A DNA stretch of 15,891 nt from positions 1 to 15,891 of the forward strand of contig CAKRHR010000062.1 in NCBI GenBank assembly GCA_934339005.1, in the 5' to 3' direction. The first letter of the stretch is position 1. Each line of letters starts with the position of its first letter. This stretch comes from an uncultured Catenibacillus sp. (GTDB lineage Bacteria; Bacillota; Clostridia; Lachnospirales; Lachnospiraceae). The notes under the pieces are model-generated. The model worked only from the letters and a program-made list of their open reading frames with translations, ran no database searches and was not told where the DNA came from. Below are positions 7,360 to 13,624 of the stretch, piece after piece. The position numbers and the translations under genes were made by a program.

Positions 7360-8155
7360 TGTCAGTCACCTCATGCAAAAAGCCAGTCAGTGGTGATGAG
7401 GCACTTGAACCACGTTCGATTGTGCGTCCAAGACCTGAAAGATACGCATTTCTACCTGCCTGCACAGCCCATTTGAAAGCCTCTGCCATCATCTCGACAT
7501 TACCTGCTGTGGCAACGGCTGTATTTGCCATCACGGCTGCAGCGCCCATTTCCATAGCTTCACATGCCTGTGAAGGTCGGCCAATACCCGCATCCACAAT
7601 AATTGGCAGGTCAATTTCATCAATTAAAATCTGGATAAATTCTTTTGTACAAATACCTTTGTTAGAACCAATCGGAGCACCAAGAGGCATCACACAGGCT
7701 GCACCTGCGTTCACCAAATCTCTGGCAGCATTTAAATCCGGGTACATGTATGGCATTACAATAAAGCCTTCTTTTGCAAGCATTTCTGTGGCTTTAATTG
7801 TTTCATAATTGTCCGGCAGCAGGTATCTTGAATCGCGGATAACCTCAACTTTGACAAAATCACCACAACCAAGTTCTCTAGACAAACGTGCAATACGCAC
7901 AGCTTCCTCTGCATTTCTTGCACCGGAGGTGTTTGGCAGCAATGTGACGTTTTCAGGAATATAATCTAAAATATTTGCCAGGCCACCCTCATTGGCACGG
8001 CGCAGTGCCAGTGTAATCATCTGTGTGCCTGCCTTTTCAATACATGCCTTCACTAACTCCAGTGAAAATTTTCCTGAACCAAGAATAAAACGGGATGTAA
8101 ATTCATGACCGCCAAGTATTAATTTATCTTCTGTGTTTTGTGTATTTAAACCCAT
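7349..8155 (-). CDS. thiG: Thiazole synthase ThiG
   Basis: Joins 1-deoxy-D-xylulose 5-phosphate, dehydroglycine from ThiH and sulfur from ThiS thiocarboxylate to make thiazole phosphate. The 268-residue TIM barrel shows FILGSGKF, TLALRRAN, LLPNTSGARNAEEAVRIARL, FVKVEVI with Lys102 as the Schiff-base lysine, VMPLGAPIGSNKG, IIVDAGIGRPSQACEAMEMGA and AVMANTAVATA, the classical ThiG set. The frame is open up to 8197, but the ATG at 8155 (MGLNTQ) is preferred because an AAGGA ribosome site lies seven bases upstream. It overlaps thiH by 11 bases. A 211-base gap separates it from thiF. Confidence 0.96.
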   Translation of the reverse strand: MGLNTQNTEDKLILGGHEFTSRFILGSGKFSLELVKACIEKAGTQMITLALRRANEGGLANILDYIPENVTLLPNTSGARNAEEAVRIARLSRELGCGDFVKVEVIRDSRYLLPDNYETIKATEMLAKEGFIVMPYMYPDLNAARDLVNAGAACVMPLGAPIGSNKGICTKEFIQILIDEIDLPIIVDAGIGRPSQACEAMEMGAAAVMANTAVATAGNVEMMAEAFKWAVQAGRNAYLSGLGRTIERGSSASSPLTGFLHEVTDNGK

Positions 8156-8366
8156 CGTTGTTCCTTCTTTCTTTTGCCTGCATAGTTTTATAATCATAAC
8201 TTTACTATACAGATATATTTTTATTAGTGTTTCTCTATTTTACTTTAAAATCTCTCATCTCTTGTCACAATAAACACTGTGACCCGCGCTGTACTTTTTA
8301 TGCTTATTATTTACATACATCACATTTCAAAAGTTTCAAATGTTCAAATGAAAGGTTGCAACCGCC
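8156..8366 (-). other. Non-coding gap between thiF and thiG
   Basis: This 211-base stretch interrupts an otherwise tightly packed operon. I see no credible gene. It holds a small stem, GTCACA with TGTGAC (minus strand, near 8264-8283), without a T-run, and A/T-rich sequence that could hide an internal promoter, but no hexamer pair is convincing. Confidence 0.5.
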
Positions 8367-9038
8367 TCACACGTCAACTTCTCCAAGCAAAAGTCTCGTA
8401 ATCATGTTGGCCTCATGGGCCGCACAAAGTGCTGCTCTTGGCGCCATTAACCCTTTGCCGTAACTGCTCTGCGTCACTTCATCGCCACACAGATAAAAAT
8501 TCTTTGACACACGGCGTGTATGGATTAAATTACTGCTTTCATAACCTGCAAGTCCTGATGCTGCCACAAGCTTTTTCTCTGGAAAATGTTCCAGAATACC
8601 ATTGACTAAAACAGCTTTGGCATCCGGGTTATCAAAGGCTTCACAGACGATATCATCCTCTGCAAATAAGTCTTTGACATTTGTTTCCGTCACACGCACA
8701 CAGTCCGTACTCAACTTTATCCATGGATTAATTTGCCTGAGCAGTTTAACAATTGCCTCTGTTTTGTATCTGCCGACATCGTCAAGAAAATATTGCTGAC
8801 GGTTCAGATTGGTAATATCCACCCGATCAAAATCAATCAGATGCAGATGTCCGACACCAATTCTTGCAAGCGCCACGGCAATATTTGACCCCAGGCCGCC
8901 AAGGCCTGCAATTGCTACATGTCCATCTGACAGTTTTTTCTGAACCTCCGGTGAATGACGCTCACATAAAGCTTCATACATATCCTGCTCTGAAATTTCT
9001 GTATGCTCATTTTTGTGAACCATATTCTCCATACACAT
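8367..9038 (-). CDS. thiF: Sulfur carrier protein ThiS adenylyltransferase ThiF
   Basis: E1-like enzyme that adenylates the C-terminal glycine of ThiS before sulfur transfer. The 223-residue protein has the nucleotide-binding loop GLGGLGS (45-51), the LIDFDRVDITNLNRQQY segment (67-83) with the conserved Asp and Arg, and GLMAPRAALCAAHEANM near the end. It is the short form found with thiS in Clostridia and lacks the zinc-binding CxxC pairs of the E. coli enzyme. The frame can start at GTG 9050, but that codon overlaps the AGGAGG ribosome site (9051-9056), whereas ATG 9038 lies about 11 bases after it, so 9038 is chosen. It begins 4 bases after the thiS stop. Confidence 0.92.
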   Translation of the reverse strand: MCMENMVHKNEHTEISEQDMYEALCERHSPEVQKKLSDGHVAIAGLGGLGSNIAVALARIGVGHLHLIDFDRVDITNLNRQQYFLDDVGRYKTEAIVKLLRQINPWIKLSTDCVRVTETNVKDLFAEDDIVCEAFDNPDAKAVLVNGILEHFPEKKLVAASGLAGYESSNLIHTRRVSKNFYLCGDEVTQSSYGKGLMAPRAALCAAHEANMITRLLLGEVDV

Positions 9039-9042
9039 CTGT

Positions 9043-9240
9043 TCAGCCACCTCCTACAAAACTGACAACTTCCAACACATCATTGTCATTTAACTGTGTT
9101 TCACTGTATTTTGCTTTTGGAACAATCTGCTGATTTAACTCCACAGCAACCCTGGTCAGTACATACTGATTTTTTTCAAGGTACTGTGCCACAGTCATCG
9201 GTAATTCTACGGAAATTTTCTGTCCATTTACAGTTATCAT
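9043..9240 (-). CDS. thiS: Sulfur carrier protein ThiS
   Basis: A 65-residue ubiquitin-like carrier that receives sulfur as a C-terminal thiocarboxylate and gives it to ThiG. The beta-grasp pattern MITVNGQ, MTVAQYLE, VAVELNQQIV, DVLEVVSFVGGG is complete. The di-glycine end is extended by one more glycine (GGG), as in several Firmicutes. It is the first gene of the thi operon, with an AAAAGGAGG ribosome site (CCTCCT at 9251-9256 on the plus strand) ten bases before the ATG. A 7-bp inverted repeat, TTTGACA/TGTCAAA (9262-9303), sits just upstream of that site. Confidence 0.94.
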   Translation of the reverse strand: MITVNGQKISVELPMTVAQYLEKNQYVLTRVAVELNQQIVPKAKYSETQLNDNDVLEVVSFVGGG

Positions 9241-9370
9241 GCTGCTTTATCCTCCTTTTATTTTGACAATTTACCTGTTTGCATTTCACCTTATGCTGTC
9301 AAATATGTACATCAACTTCTGTGACAGCCATTTTACATATTTTTATGCATTTTACGGAGCGATTTTGAAA

Positions 9371-9430
9371 AAATAAAAAAGGAGTCCACAAAAGATTACA
9401 CCCGCGGTGGTGTACCCCTTCATGAACTCC
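9371..9430 (-). terminator. Second terminator hairpin in the thi leader
   Basis: On the minus strand GGAGTTCA (9423-9430) pairs with TGGACTCC (9381-9388), with one G-U wobble, enclosing an inner TACACC/GGTGTA hairpin (9397-9414). A TTTTTTATTT run follows immediately. It lies between the riboswitch terminator and thiS, in the path of thi transcription. The stretch 9431-9569 between the two terminators holds no gene that I can see. Confidence 0.72.
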
Positions 9431-9569
9431 GTTCAATCTCAAAATTCTATATGCTATTGTATATGTTTATTTCTAATTTACAGAACCAATGCAATAAACT
9501 TAATACACGGATTATATTACACTAAAGCTCATATAGATGTATCCTGCTAACACTGTTTGCTGTAAACTC

Positions 9570-9597
9570 AAAAAAGGGAGATACCAAAGTATCTCCC
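9570..9597 (-). terminator. TPP riboswitch expression-platform terminator
   Basis: Perfect stem GGGAGATAC-TTTG-GTATCTCCC on the minus strand followed by six T residues, 14 bases after the aptamer. TPP binding should favour it. Confidence 0.85.
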
Positions 9598-9610
9598 GCA
9601 TTGTCATCAT

Positions 9611-9702
9611 ATACGTTCCTACGTTGGCATTATCCAAATCAGGTATAAGGGTCGAAGTTGAAGACTTCCTCTCAGCCTGCTATCACAAGCTCCCCTGAAA
9701 AT
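9611..9702 (-). promoter_or_regulatory. TPP riboswitch (THI element)
   Basis: Minus-strand sequence shows the conserved parts of the thiamine pyrophosphate aptamer: CAGGGGAGC at the 5' side, GGCTGAGAGG, then ACCCTTATACCTGAT, GGATAATGCCAACGTAGGAA. The CTGAGA pyrimidine-binding and GGATAATGCC pyrophosphate-side elements are nearly exact. A good promoter lies just upstream and a terminator just downstream, so high TPP should stop transcription into thiS-thiF-thiG-thiH-tenI. Confidence 0.96.
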
Positions 9703-9713
9703 TTACATTTCTA

Positions 9714-9742
9714 AGTATATACAGTTTATTTCATGATGTCAA
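9714..9742 (-). promoter_or_regulatory. Promoter of the thi operon
   Basis: Minus-strand -35 TTGACA (9737-9742), exact 17-bp spacer, -10 TATACT (9714-9719). Transcription would begin about ten bases before the TPP aptamer. Confidence 0.82.
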
Positions 9743-9756
9743 GGCATAATTTTATA

Positions 9757-9780
9757 TTTTGACCACGATTTTGACCACGA
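9757..9780. repeat. Tandem 12-bp direct repeat
   Basis: TTTTGACCACGA occurs twice back to back (9757-9768, 9769-9780) with no mismatch. It lies 15 bases upstream of the thi promoter -35 and about 100 bases beyond the 3' end of tmRNA, a common integration site. Confidence 0.85.
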
Positions 9781-9833
9781 TTATATCGGTTTAAAACGGT
9801 CTGAAACAGCATTTTTTGACATTTCCAGAAATA

Positions 9834-9870
9834 AAAAAATGCCTAAAACATAGGGTTTAAAGGCATTTTT
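9834..9870 (-). terminator. tmRNA terminator
   Basis: AAAAATGCCT and AGGCATTTTT (minus strand) pair around a 16-base loop, with a run of seven T residues after the stem. It starts seven bases after the tmRNA 3' end. The plus strand also has a T-run, so it may work both ways. Confidence 0.78.
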
Positions 9871-9876
9871 AATATA

Positions 9877-10228
9877 TGGAGCTGAGGGGAATCGAACCCC
9901 TGTCCGAAGATCTGTCCATCCGGGCATCTCCCATCACAGTCCCTATACTGTCATTCCCTCAGTTACACGCCCAGGGACAGGCTTATAACCTTGGTAGCTT
10001 CATATATCTTCTGCGACCTCAAAGCTTTGGTTACAGAGTTTCCTCACATAAGTCGATGCCAGTTCTAAAGCTGTGAGCAACTAAAGGCTGACAAGAGCTG
10101 CGATTAGGCAGCTGCTAAAGCGTAATTATCGTTTGCTTTTATATTTAAGTTCCAGGTTGGTACGCAGTCCCGGAGTCTGCGGATGGCTTCCCAAACTTCT
10201 AAATCCCCGTCGAAACCAGTACAACCCC
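9877..10228 (-). ncRNA. ssrA: Transfer-messenger RNA (tmRNA)
   Basis: A one-piece 352-base tmRNA that rescues stalled ribosomes. The 5' end GGGGTTGTACTGGTTTCGAC is the standard start; the 3' end has the T-arm GGTTCGATTCC and closes a 7-bp acceptor stem (GGGGTTG with CAGCTCC, one G-U wobble and one U-G wobble). The tag frame (10104-10136) reads GCA AAC GAT AAT TAC GCT TTA GCA GCT GCC TAA, so the added peptide is A-ANDNYALAAA, ending in the hydrophobic-Ala degron recognised by ClpXP. The CCA end is not encoded: the discriminator A (9877) is followed by TAT, so CCA must be added after transcription. It has its own promoter and terminator. Confidence 0.97.
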
Positions 10229-10287
10229 TGATGTTTTCGCACTTTCATCCGTGTTATACAGTTGCAAACAAGCATTTAGCTTTAATT

Positions 10288-10316
10288 ATTATACGCTTTT
10301 ATTCTCCTAACGTCAA
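10288..10316 (-). promoter_or_regulatory. Promoter of ssrA
   Basis: Minus-strand -35 TTGACG (10311-10316), exact 17-bp spacer, perfect -10 TATAAT (10288-10293). It predicts a 5' leader of about 50 bases to be trimmed, probably by RNase P. No terminator is visible between the upstream operon (stop 10333) and this promoter. Confidence 0.82.
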
Positions 10317-10332
10317 GAAGATGTTTTGCGTT

Positions 10333-11019
10333 TTATTTTGATTTTTTCTCTCTTCTAATAAAGAAAAATGCACATAATGCAACAAAAACAACCGTTACCG
10401 CTATAAGCACCGGCCATACCGGCAGCGGACAGACACTTGTCTCAATAAGTTTAAGTCCCTGATAAAGTGTGTATACACCAAATATTGAAAATATGACGAA
10501 TGCAAGTGTATTTAGCAATCCTTCTGGTGTCTTGCTCTTTAAAAGATAACCAACTAACATTCCAAGGATATCTGCAGCAAAAAGTCCAAGAGAACATCCA
10601 ATCCATACGATAAACGCAGAGCTCATACCTTCATTTGCACCAAATGTAATAGCAGTCAGCTGTGTCTTATCTCCAAGTTCTGCTACGAAAAATGTACAAA
10701 AAACTGCAAGTGGTGCGAATTTAATCTTTGATTTACCGCCTTCTTCATCTTCATCGTCATCATCACCTGAAATTGTTGATACAGCAAAATAAAGAAATGC
10801 AAGAGCTGCAATAATCTTAATAAGCCAGTCAGGAATAAATTCACTAACCAAACCACCTGCAAGCACAGCTAATCCGTTTAGTACGAGAATTGCAGCAGCC
10901 GTTCCTAATATAATATCTTTCAACTTATATTTAGAAGTAAGAGCAATGAGCATAAGCTGAGTCTTATCTCCCATTTCTGCTATAAATTCCGTAAAAAAAA
11001 TCTTTAAAAATAATAACAT
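10333..11019 (-). CDS. GDT1/UPF0016 (TMEM165) family divalent cation transporter
   Basis: A 228-residue membrane protein with six or seven hydrophobic segments. The family signature E-x-G-D-K-T occurs twice, once per inverted half: EMGDKTQ (15-21) and ELGDKTQ (114-120). These acidic motifs bind the transported ion. Between the halves lies a strongly acidic loop, DDDDEDEE (86-93). Bacterial members such as MneA export Mn2+, and eukaryotic members move Mn2+ and Ca2+. It is the second gene of an operon behind a yybP-ykoY (Mn2+) riboswitch, which supports Mn2+ efflux. The start codon follows the upstream stop by 13 bases, and its G-rich ribosome site abuts that stop, so expression is likely coupled. 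The exact ion is inferred from family and riboswitch. Confidence 0.93.
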   Translation of the reverse strand: MLLFLKIFFTEFIAEMGDKTQLMLIALTSKYKLKDIILGTAAAILVLNGLAVLAGGLVSEFIPDWLIKIIAALAFLYFAVSTISGDDDDEDEEGGKSKIKFAPLAVFCTFFVAELGDKTQLTAITFGANEGMSSAFIVWIGCSLGLFAADILGMLVGYLLKSKTPEGLLNTLAFVIFSIFGVYTLYQGLKLIETSVCPLPVWPVLIAVTVVFVALCAFFFIRREKKSK

Positions 11020-11032
11020 TAGTCTGACACCC

Positions 11033-12034
11033 CTATCTTATTATGATATAAACTGCATATGCTGCATAAAGGGCAACCATGCATAATCCCTCAATTTTTC
11101 CGATTTTTTTCCTTGTTCCAGAAAACAACCATACACATACCGTAAAAACAATAAGAACACATAAATCAATGATATTTTCATTGATTATAGTGATTGGACT
11201 GATTGCCGATGCAATACCGAGTACCATGAGTATATTAAACACATTTGAACCAATCGCATTACCAAGAGCCATATCTACTTCATTTTTTCTAGCTGCGACA
11301 ATTGAAGTGACAAGTTCAGGAAGTGATGTACCGATTGAAACAATAGTAAGACCAATCAATGTCTGACTCATACCAAGATCGCTTGCGATTCTTGCAGCTG
11401 CATCAACTGTAACATCTCCGCCAATTGCAATCGCAGCAGCACCGCCAACGATAAACACTATACTTTTGGGTACAGAAATTAGTTTAATATCCTCATCAGA
11501 ACCGCCTTCAATCTCAACTTTTTTGCCTTGTTTACTAGCTTTTAACGCAATCTTAATCATGTAAAAAATGTATACAGCAAAAACTATAAGAAAAATAACT
11601 CCATCAAAATGGCCTAAAGTCATACCTGTTTTATCGCCAACCCCAATAATTCCAAAAAGTAATAAAAGTCCCGCACAAACAAGAGACAATGGGATATCTC
11701 TCTGAATTGTTTCTTTTGCAACATTTACTGTAGCAATCATCGCACATACACCAATAACTACCATCAGATTGAATATATTAGATCCAACCACATTACTTAC
11801 CGCAAGTTCATTATTACCTGCAATTGAAGCGGATACACTAACCGCTGTTTCCGGAAGTGATGTTCCCATTGCAACAATAGTAAGTCCGATGATAATTGAT
11901 GGCACATGCAATCTTTTTGCTACACTTGAACTTCCTTCTACGAAAAAGTCTGCACCTTTAATCAGAAGCACAAAACCAATGACAAGAAATACAAGTACAA
12001 GTACAAATGGTGCATTGTTAATAAATTTTTCCAT
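11033..12034 (-). CDS. CaCA-family Na+/Ca2+ (cation) exchanger, YrbG-like
   Basis: A 333-residue membrane antiporter with about ten hydrophobic segments and the two alpha-repeats of the calcium:cation antiporter family. Repeat 1 has AMGTSLPETAVS (GTSLPE at 57-62) and NVVGSNIFN; repeat 2 has SIGTSLPELVTS (GTSLPE at 235-240) and NAIGSNVFNI. The glutamates of the two GTSLPE motifs are the central ion ligands. The hydrophilic centre (about 165-187) is lysine- and acid-rich. Members exchange Na+ or H+ for Ca2+; control by a Mn2+ riboswitch and pairing with a GDT1 protein suggest that this one moves Mn2+, or exports Ca2+ when Mn2+ is high. An AGGAGG ribosome site lies six bases before the ATG. First gene of the operon. 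Confidence 0.93.
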   Translation of the reverse strand: MEKFINNAPFVLVLVFLVIGFVLLIKGADFFVEGSSSVAKRLHVPSIIIGLTIVAMGTSLPETAVSVSASIAGNNELAVSNVVGSNIFNLMVVIGVCAMIATVNVAKETIQRDIPLSLVCAGLLLLFGIIGVGDKTGMTLGHFDGVIFLIVFAVYIFYMIKIALKASKQGKKVEIEGGSDEDIKLISVPKSIVFIVGGAAAIAIGGDVTVDAAARIASDLGMSQTLIGLTIVSIGTSLPELVTSIVAARKNEVDMALGNAIGSNVFNILMVLGIASAISPITIINENIIDLCVLIVFTVCVWLFSGTRKKIGKIEGLCMVALYAAYAVYIIIR

Positions 12035-12109
12035 GTTTACCTCCTTCTATTCTCCACAACAGTGCTTTCAGATGATACACCTGATATTACACAAGTATAT
12101 CCATCCGAT

Positions 12110-12181
12110 AAAAAAAGACTCATGTATACCAATAACCAACTAATGCTGCATACATAAGCTGATCTTCGATATACATGAGTC
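12110..12181 (-). terminator. Expression-platform terminator of the Mn2+ riboswitch
   Basis: Minus-strand GACTCATGTATA (12170-12181) pairs perfectly with TATACATGAGTC (12117-12128) across a 41-base loop and is followed by seven T residues. Its 5' arm contains CTCATG, the 3' strand of aptamer helix P1, so helix and terminator cannot form together. Confidence 0.88.
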
Positions 12182-12268
12182 TCATTATTTAAGATTTGCC
12201 AGATTATACTCTGTGATATAATCAGAATGTTGACAAACCACACTTTCGCGCTAACTACTCCCTCATGG
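12174..12268 (-). promoter_or_regulatory. yybP-ykoY (Mn2+) riboswitch
   Basis: The minus strand reads CATGAGGGAGTAG at the 5' side and AATGAGACTCATG at the 3' side. These match the two Mn2+-binding loops (GGGGAGUAG and the xUGAGAC element) next to a closing helix P1, here CATGAG with CTCATG. The middle folds into further helices (TTGTCAAC...TGGCAAA region). P1 shares its 3' strand with the downstream terminator, so metal binding should stabilise P1 and turn transcription on. The genes controlled, a CaCA exchanger and a GDT1 protein, fit the known regulon of this riboswitch class. Confidence 0.88.
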
Positions 12269-12281
12269 AATATTAAATTAC

Positions 12282-12298
12282 TTGATAAAGTTTATCAA
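12282..12298. promoter_or_regulatory. Palindromic operator candidate over the -10 of the Mn operon
   Basis: TTGATAAAGTTTATCAA is a perfect 8-bp inverted repeat with one central base, lying on the -10 hexamer. A repressor bound there would block RNA polymerase. The binding protein is unknown; the sequence does not closely match the Fur, MntR or DtxR boxes I remember. Confidence 0.5.
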
Positions 12299-12317
12299 AT
12301 GTATTTATCTTTGTCAA
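12289..12317 (-). promoter_or_regulatory. Promoter of the cation-exporter operon
   Basis: Minus-strand -35 TTGACA (12312-12317), 17-bp spacer, -10 TAAACT (12289-12294), 21 bases upstream of the riboswitch P1 helix. Confidence 0.72.
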
Positions 12318-12395
12318 CATAATTCGATATTTTTCCGTTATTTTATAATTTGAATTTCACAGTATACAAAAATCAATCATTCGTATTCAAAATCT

Positions 12396-13241
12396 CTACA
12401 CCTCATAACCTTCTTTAAATCTACGCATCATTTCATTTGTCAGGCTGAAATCACCTGGCTGAAGTACAATATCTTTTCTTCGCACCCATTCAGCATACTT
12501 TAATTCATGGCAATCCATAGTGATTGTATCATCGCCATCCACATCGCAGTAAAATCCAAGCAGAATATCATTTGCGGAGCCCCACGGCTGAGATTTGTAA
12601 TAACGGATATTTTTAACTTTAATTCCGGCTTCTTCCATAACCTCACGCATTACTGTCTCTTCTACAGTTTCTCCGATCTCTGTAAAACCTGCAATTAACG
12701 CATTATAGGCAAAACCTGTACGATATCTCGTAAGCAGAATCTTGTCTTCGTTGATGACACCCACAATAACGGCAGGCATAATACGTGGATATGCCACATA
12801 ATTGCAGCTTGGGCAGCGCAATGCACGTTCTTTGTCATCGTGCTTCATTTTCGTACCACATCTGCCACAAAAACATGTATCCCTGTACCAGTCTGCCAAA
12901 TGCTTTCCGGTAGTTGCTGCAAAGATTTTCTCACTTGGTCCATTATCTTTTTCCCGTATACGCCGTTCATCAACATAAGTATATCCTTCTGGTATCAAAT
13001 TGTTTGCCAGTTCTTCGTTTAAAAGGAAATATGCTTGATCATCTACTCTAAAAAGATATATATATTCCTTTTCTTTATGCATATCTTTTTTCATCGGAAA
13101 TTTTATAATGTGATTTGCAAACTTTTCTGCATGAACTAAAATCTTTCCATTATAAATATTTAAAACAATACTTCTCTCCACCACTTTAACGTTTGGTTGA
13201 TATTCATTATGTAATTTGTGTGGATAAATGTCCTGTATCAT
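12396..13241 (-). CDS. nudC: NAD+ diphosphatase, NudC family
   Basis: Nudix hydrolase splitting NAD(H) into NMN(H) and AMP; NudC proteins also remove NAD caps from RNA 5' ends. The 281 residues have an N-terminal domain (1-115), a zinc ribbon CGRC/CPSC (Cys125, Cys128, Cys143, Cys146), a complete Nudix box from G185 to I207 (GFTEIGE, then RE at 199-200, EE at 203-204, AGI), and the SQPW signature at 217-220. The family motif is SQPWPFPxS; here it continues GSAND, a variant that could alter substrate choice. The frame is open to 13280, but ATG 13241 is chosen: an AAGGAG ribosome site (13253-13258) lies 11 bases before it, and it removes a non-homologous stretch. No clear promoter or terminator is visible; a tandem hairpin array lies directly upstream. 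Confidence 0.93.
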   Translation of the reverse strand: MIQDIYPHKLHNEYQPNVKVVERSIVLNIYNGKILVHAEKFANHIIKFPMKKDMHKEKEYIYLFRVDDQAYFLLNEELANNLIPEGYTYVDERRIREKDNGPSEKIFAATTGKHLADWYRDTCFCGRCGTKMKHDDKERALRCPSCNYVAYPRIMPAVIVGVINEDKILLTRYRTGFAYNALIAGFTEIGETVEETVMREVMEEAGIKVKNIRYYKSQPWGSANDILLGFYCDVDGDDTITMDCHELKYAEWVRRKDIVLQPGDFSLTNEMMRRFKEGYEV

Positions 13242-13280
13242 CGATATATATTCTCCTTCAATTTTATTGCTATGAATCAT

Positions 13281-13505
13281 ACCATGGACACTAAATTCGA
13301 AAAGACCTCATTAAGTGTCCAGGCATATGTTCTCACTAAGCTCGATAAAACCTCGCTAAGTGTTCACACGATACCATGGTCACTAAATTCGAAAACACCT
13401 CATTAAGTGTCCAGGCATATGTTCTCACTAAGCTCGATAAAACCTCGCTAAGTGTTCACACGATACCATGGTCACTAAATTCGAAAACACCTCATTAAGT
13501 GTCCA
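13281..13505. repeat. Tandem array of five hairpin units (92-bp A/B repeat, 2.5 copies)
   Basis: A 92-bp sequence is repeated at 13281 and 13373, with a partial third copy from 13465. Each copy holds two related 29-base imperfect palindromes, type A (CACTAAATTCGA...CCTCATTAAGTG at 13289, 13381, 13473) and type B (CACTAAGCTCGA...CCTCGCTAAGTG at 13334, 13426). A and B differ at two paired positions on both arms (AT/AT against GC/GC), preserving pairing. The linkers between units are also repeated: 16 bases centred on CATATG and 18 bases centred on CCATGG. The array lies between nudC and the divergent marR promoter and, read from the minus strand, could be in the nudC leader. Confidence 0.9.
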
Positions 13506-13543
13506 TAGATATATATTATCACAGAAACAGCAAATGTTATAGC

Positions 13544-13572
13544 TTGACTTTCATCTTCATGCATAGTATTAT
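13544..13572 (+). promoter_or_regulatory. Promoter of the marR-MATE operon
   Basis: -35 TTGACT (13544-13549), exact 17-bp spacer, -10 TATTAT (13567-13572). The start region overlaps the palindromes at 13563-13597. Confidence 0.75.
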
Positions 13573-13597
13573 TTAATACAGTTCAAAATAATACTAT
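13563..13597. promoter_or_regulatory. Palindromic operator, probably for the MarR-type regulator
   Basis: ATAGTATTATTT (13563-13574) and AAATAATACTAT (13586-13597) form a perfect 12-bp inverted repeat around 11 bases. Nested in it is GTATTA-TT-TAATAC (13566-13579), 14 bp, covering the -10. MarR dimers bind such AT-rich dyads and usually repress their own operon. Confidence 0.65.
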
Positions 13598-13624
13598 TAT
13601 AAAATAGGAGGTGTATTTTCTATT

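Noticed and set aside
9371..9430. T-box-like ACCGCGG in the second thi leader terminator
   Set aside because: The 14-base T-box sequence AGGGTGGNACCGCG is not matched without a gap, the motif lies inside the terminator loop, and no Stem I or specifier region is visible upstream.
13281..13505. CRISPR-like look of 29-base repeats with 16- to 18-base spacers
   Set aside because: The spacers are themselves repeated and too short, units alternate between two types, and no cas gene is present.
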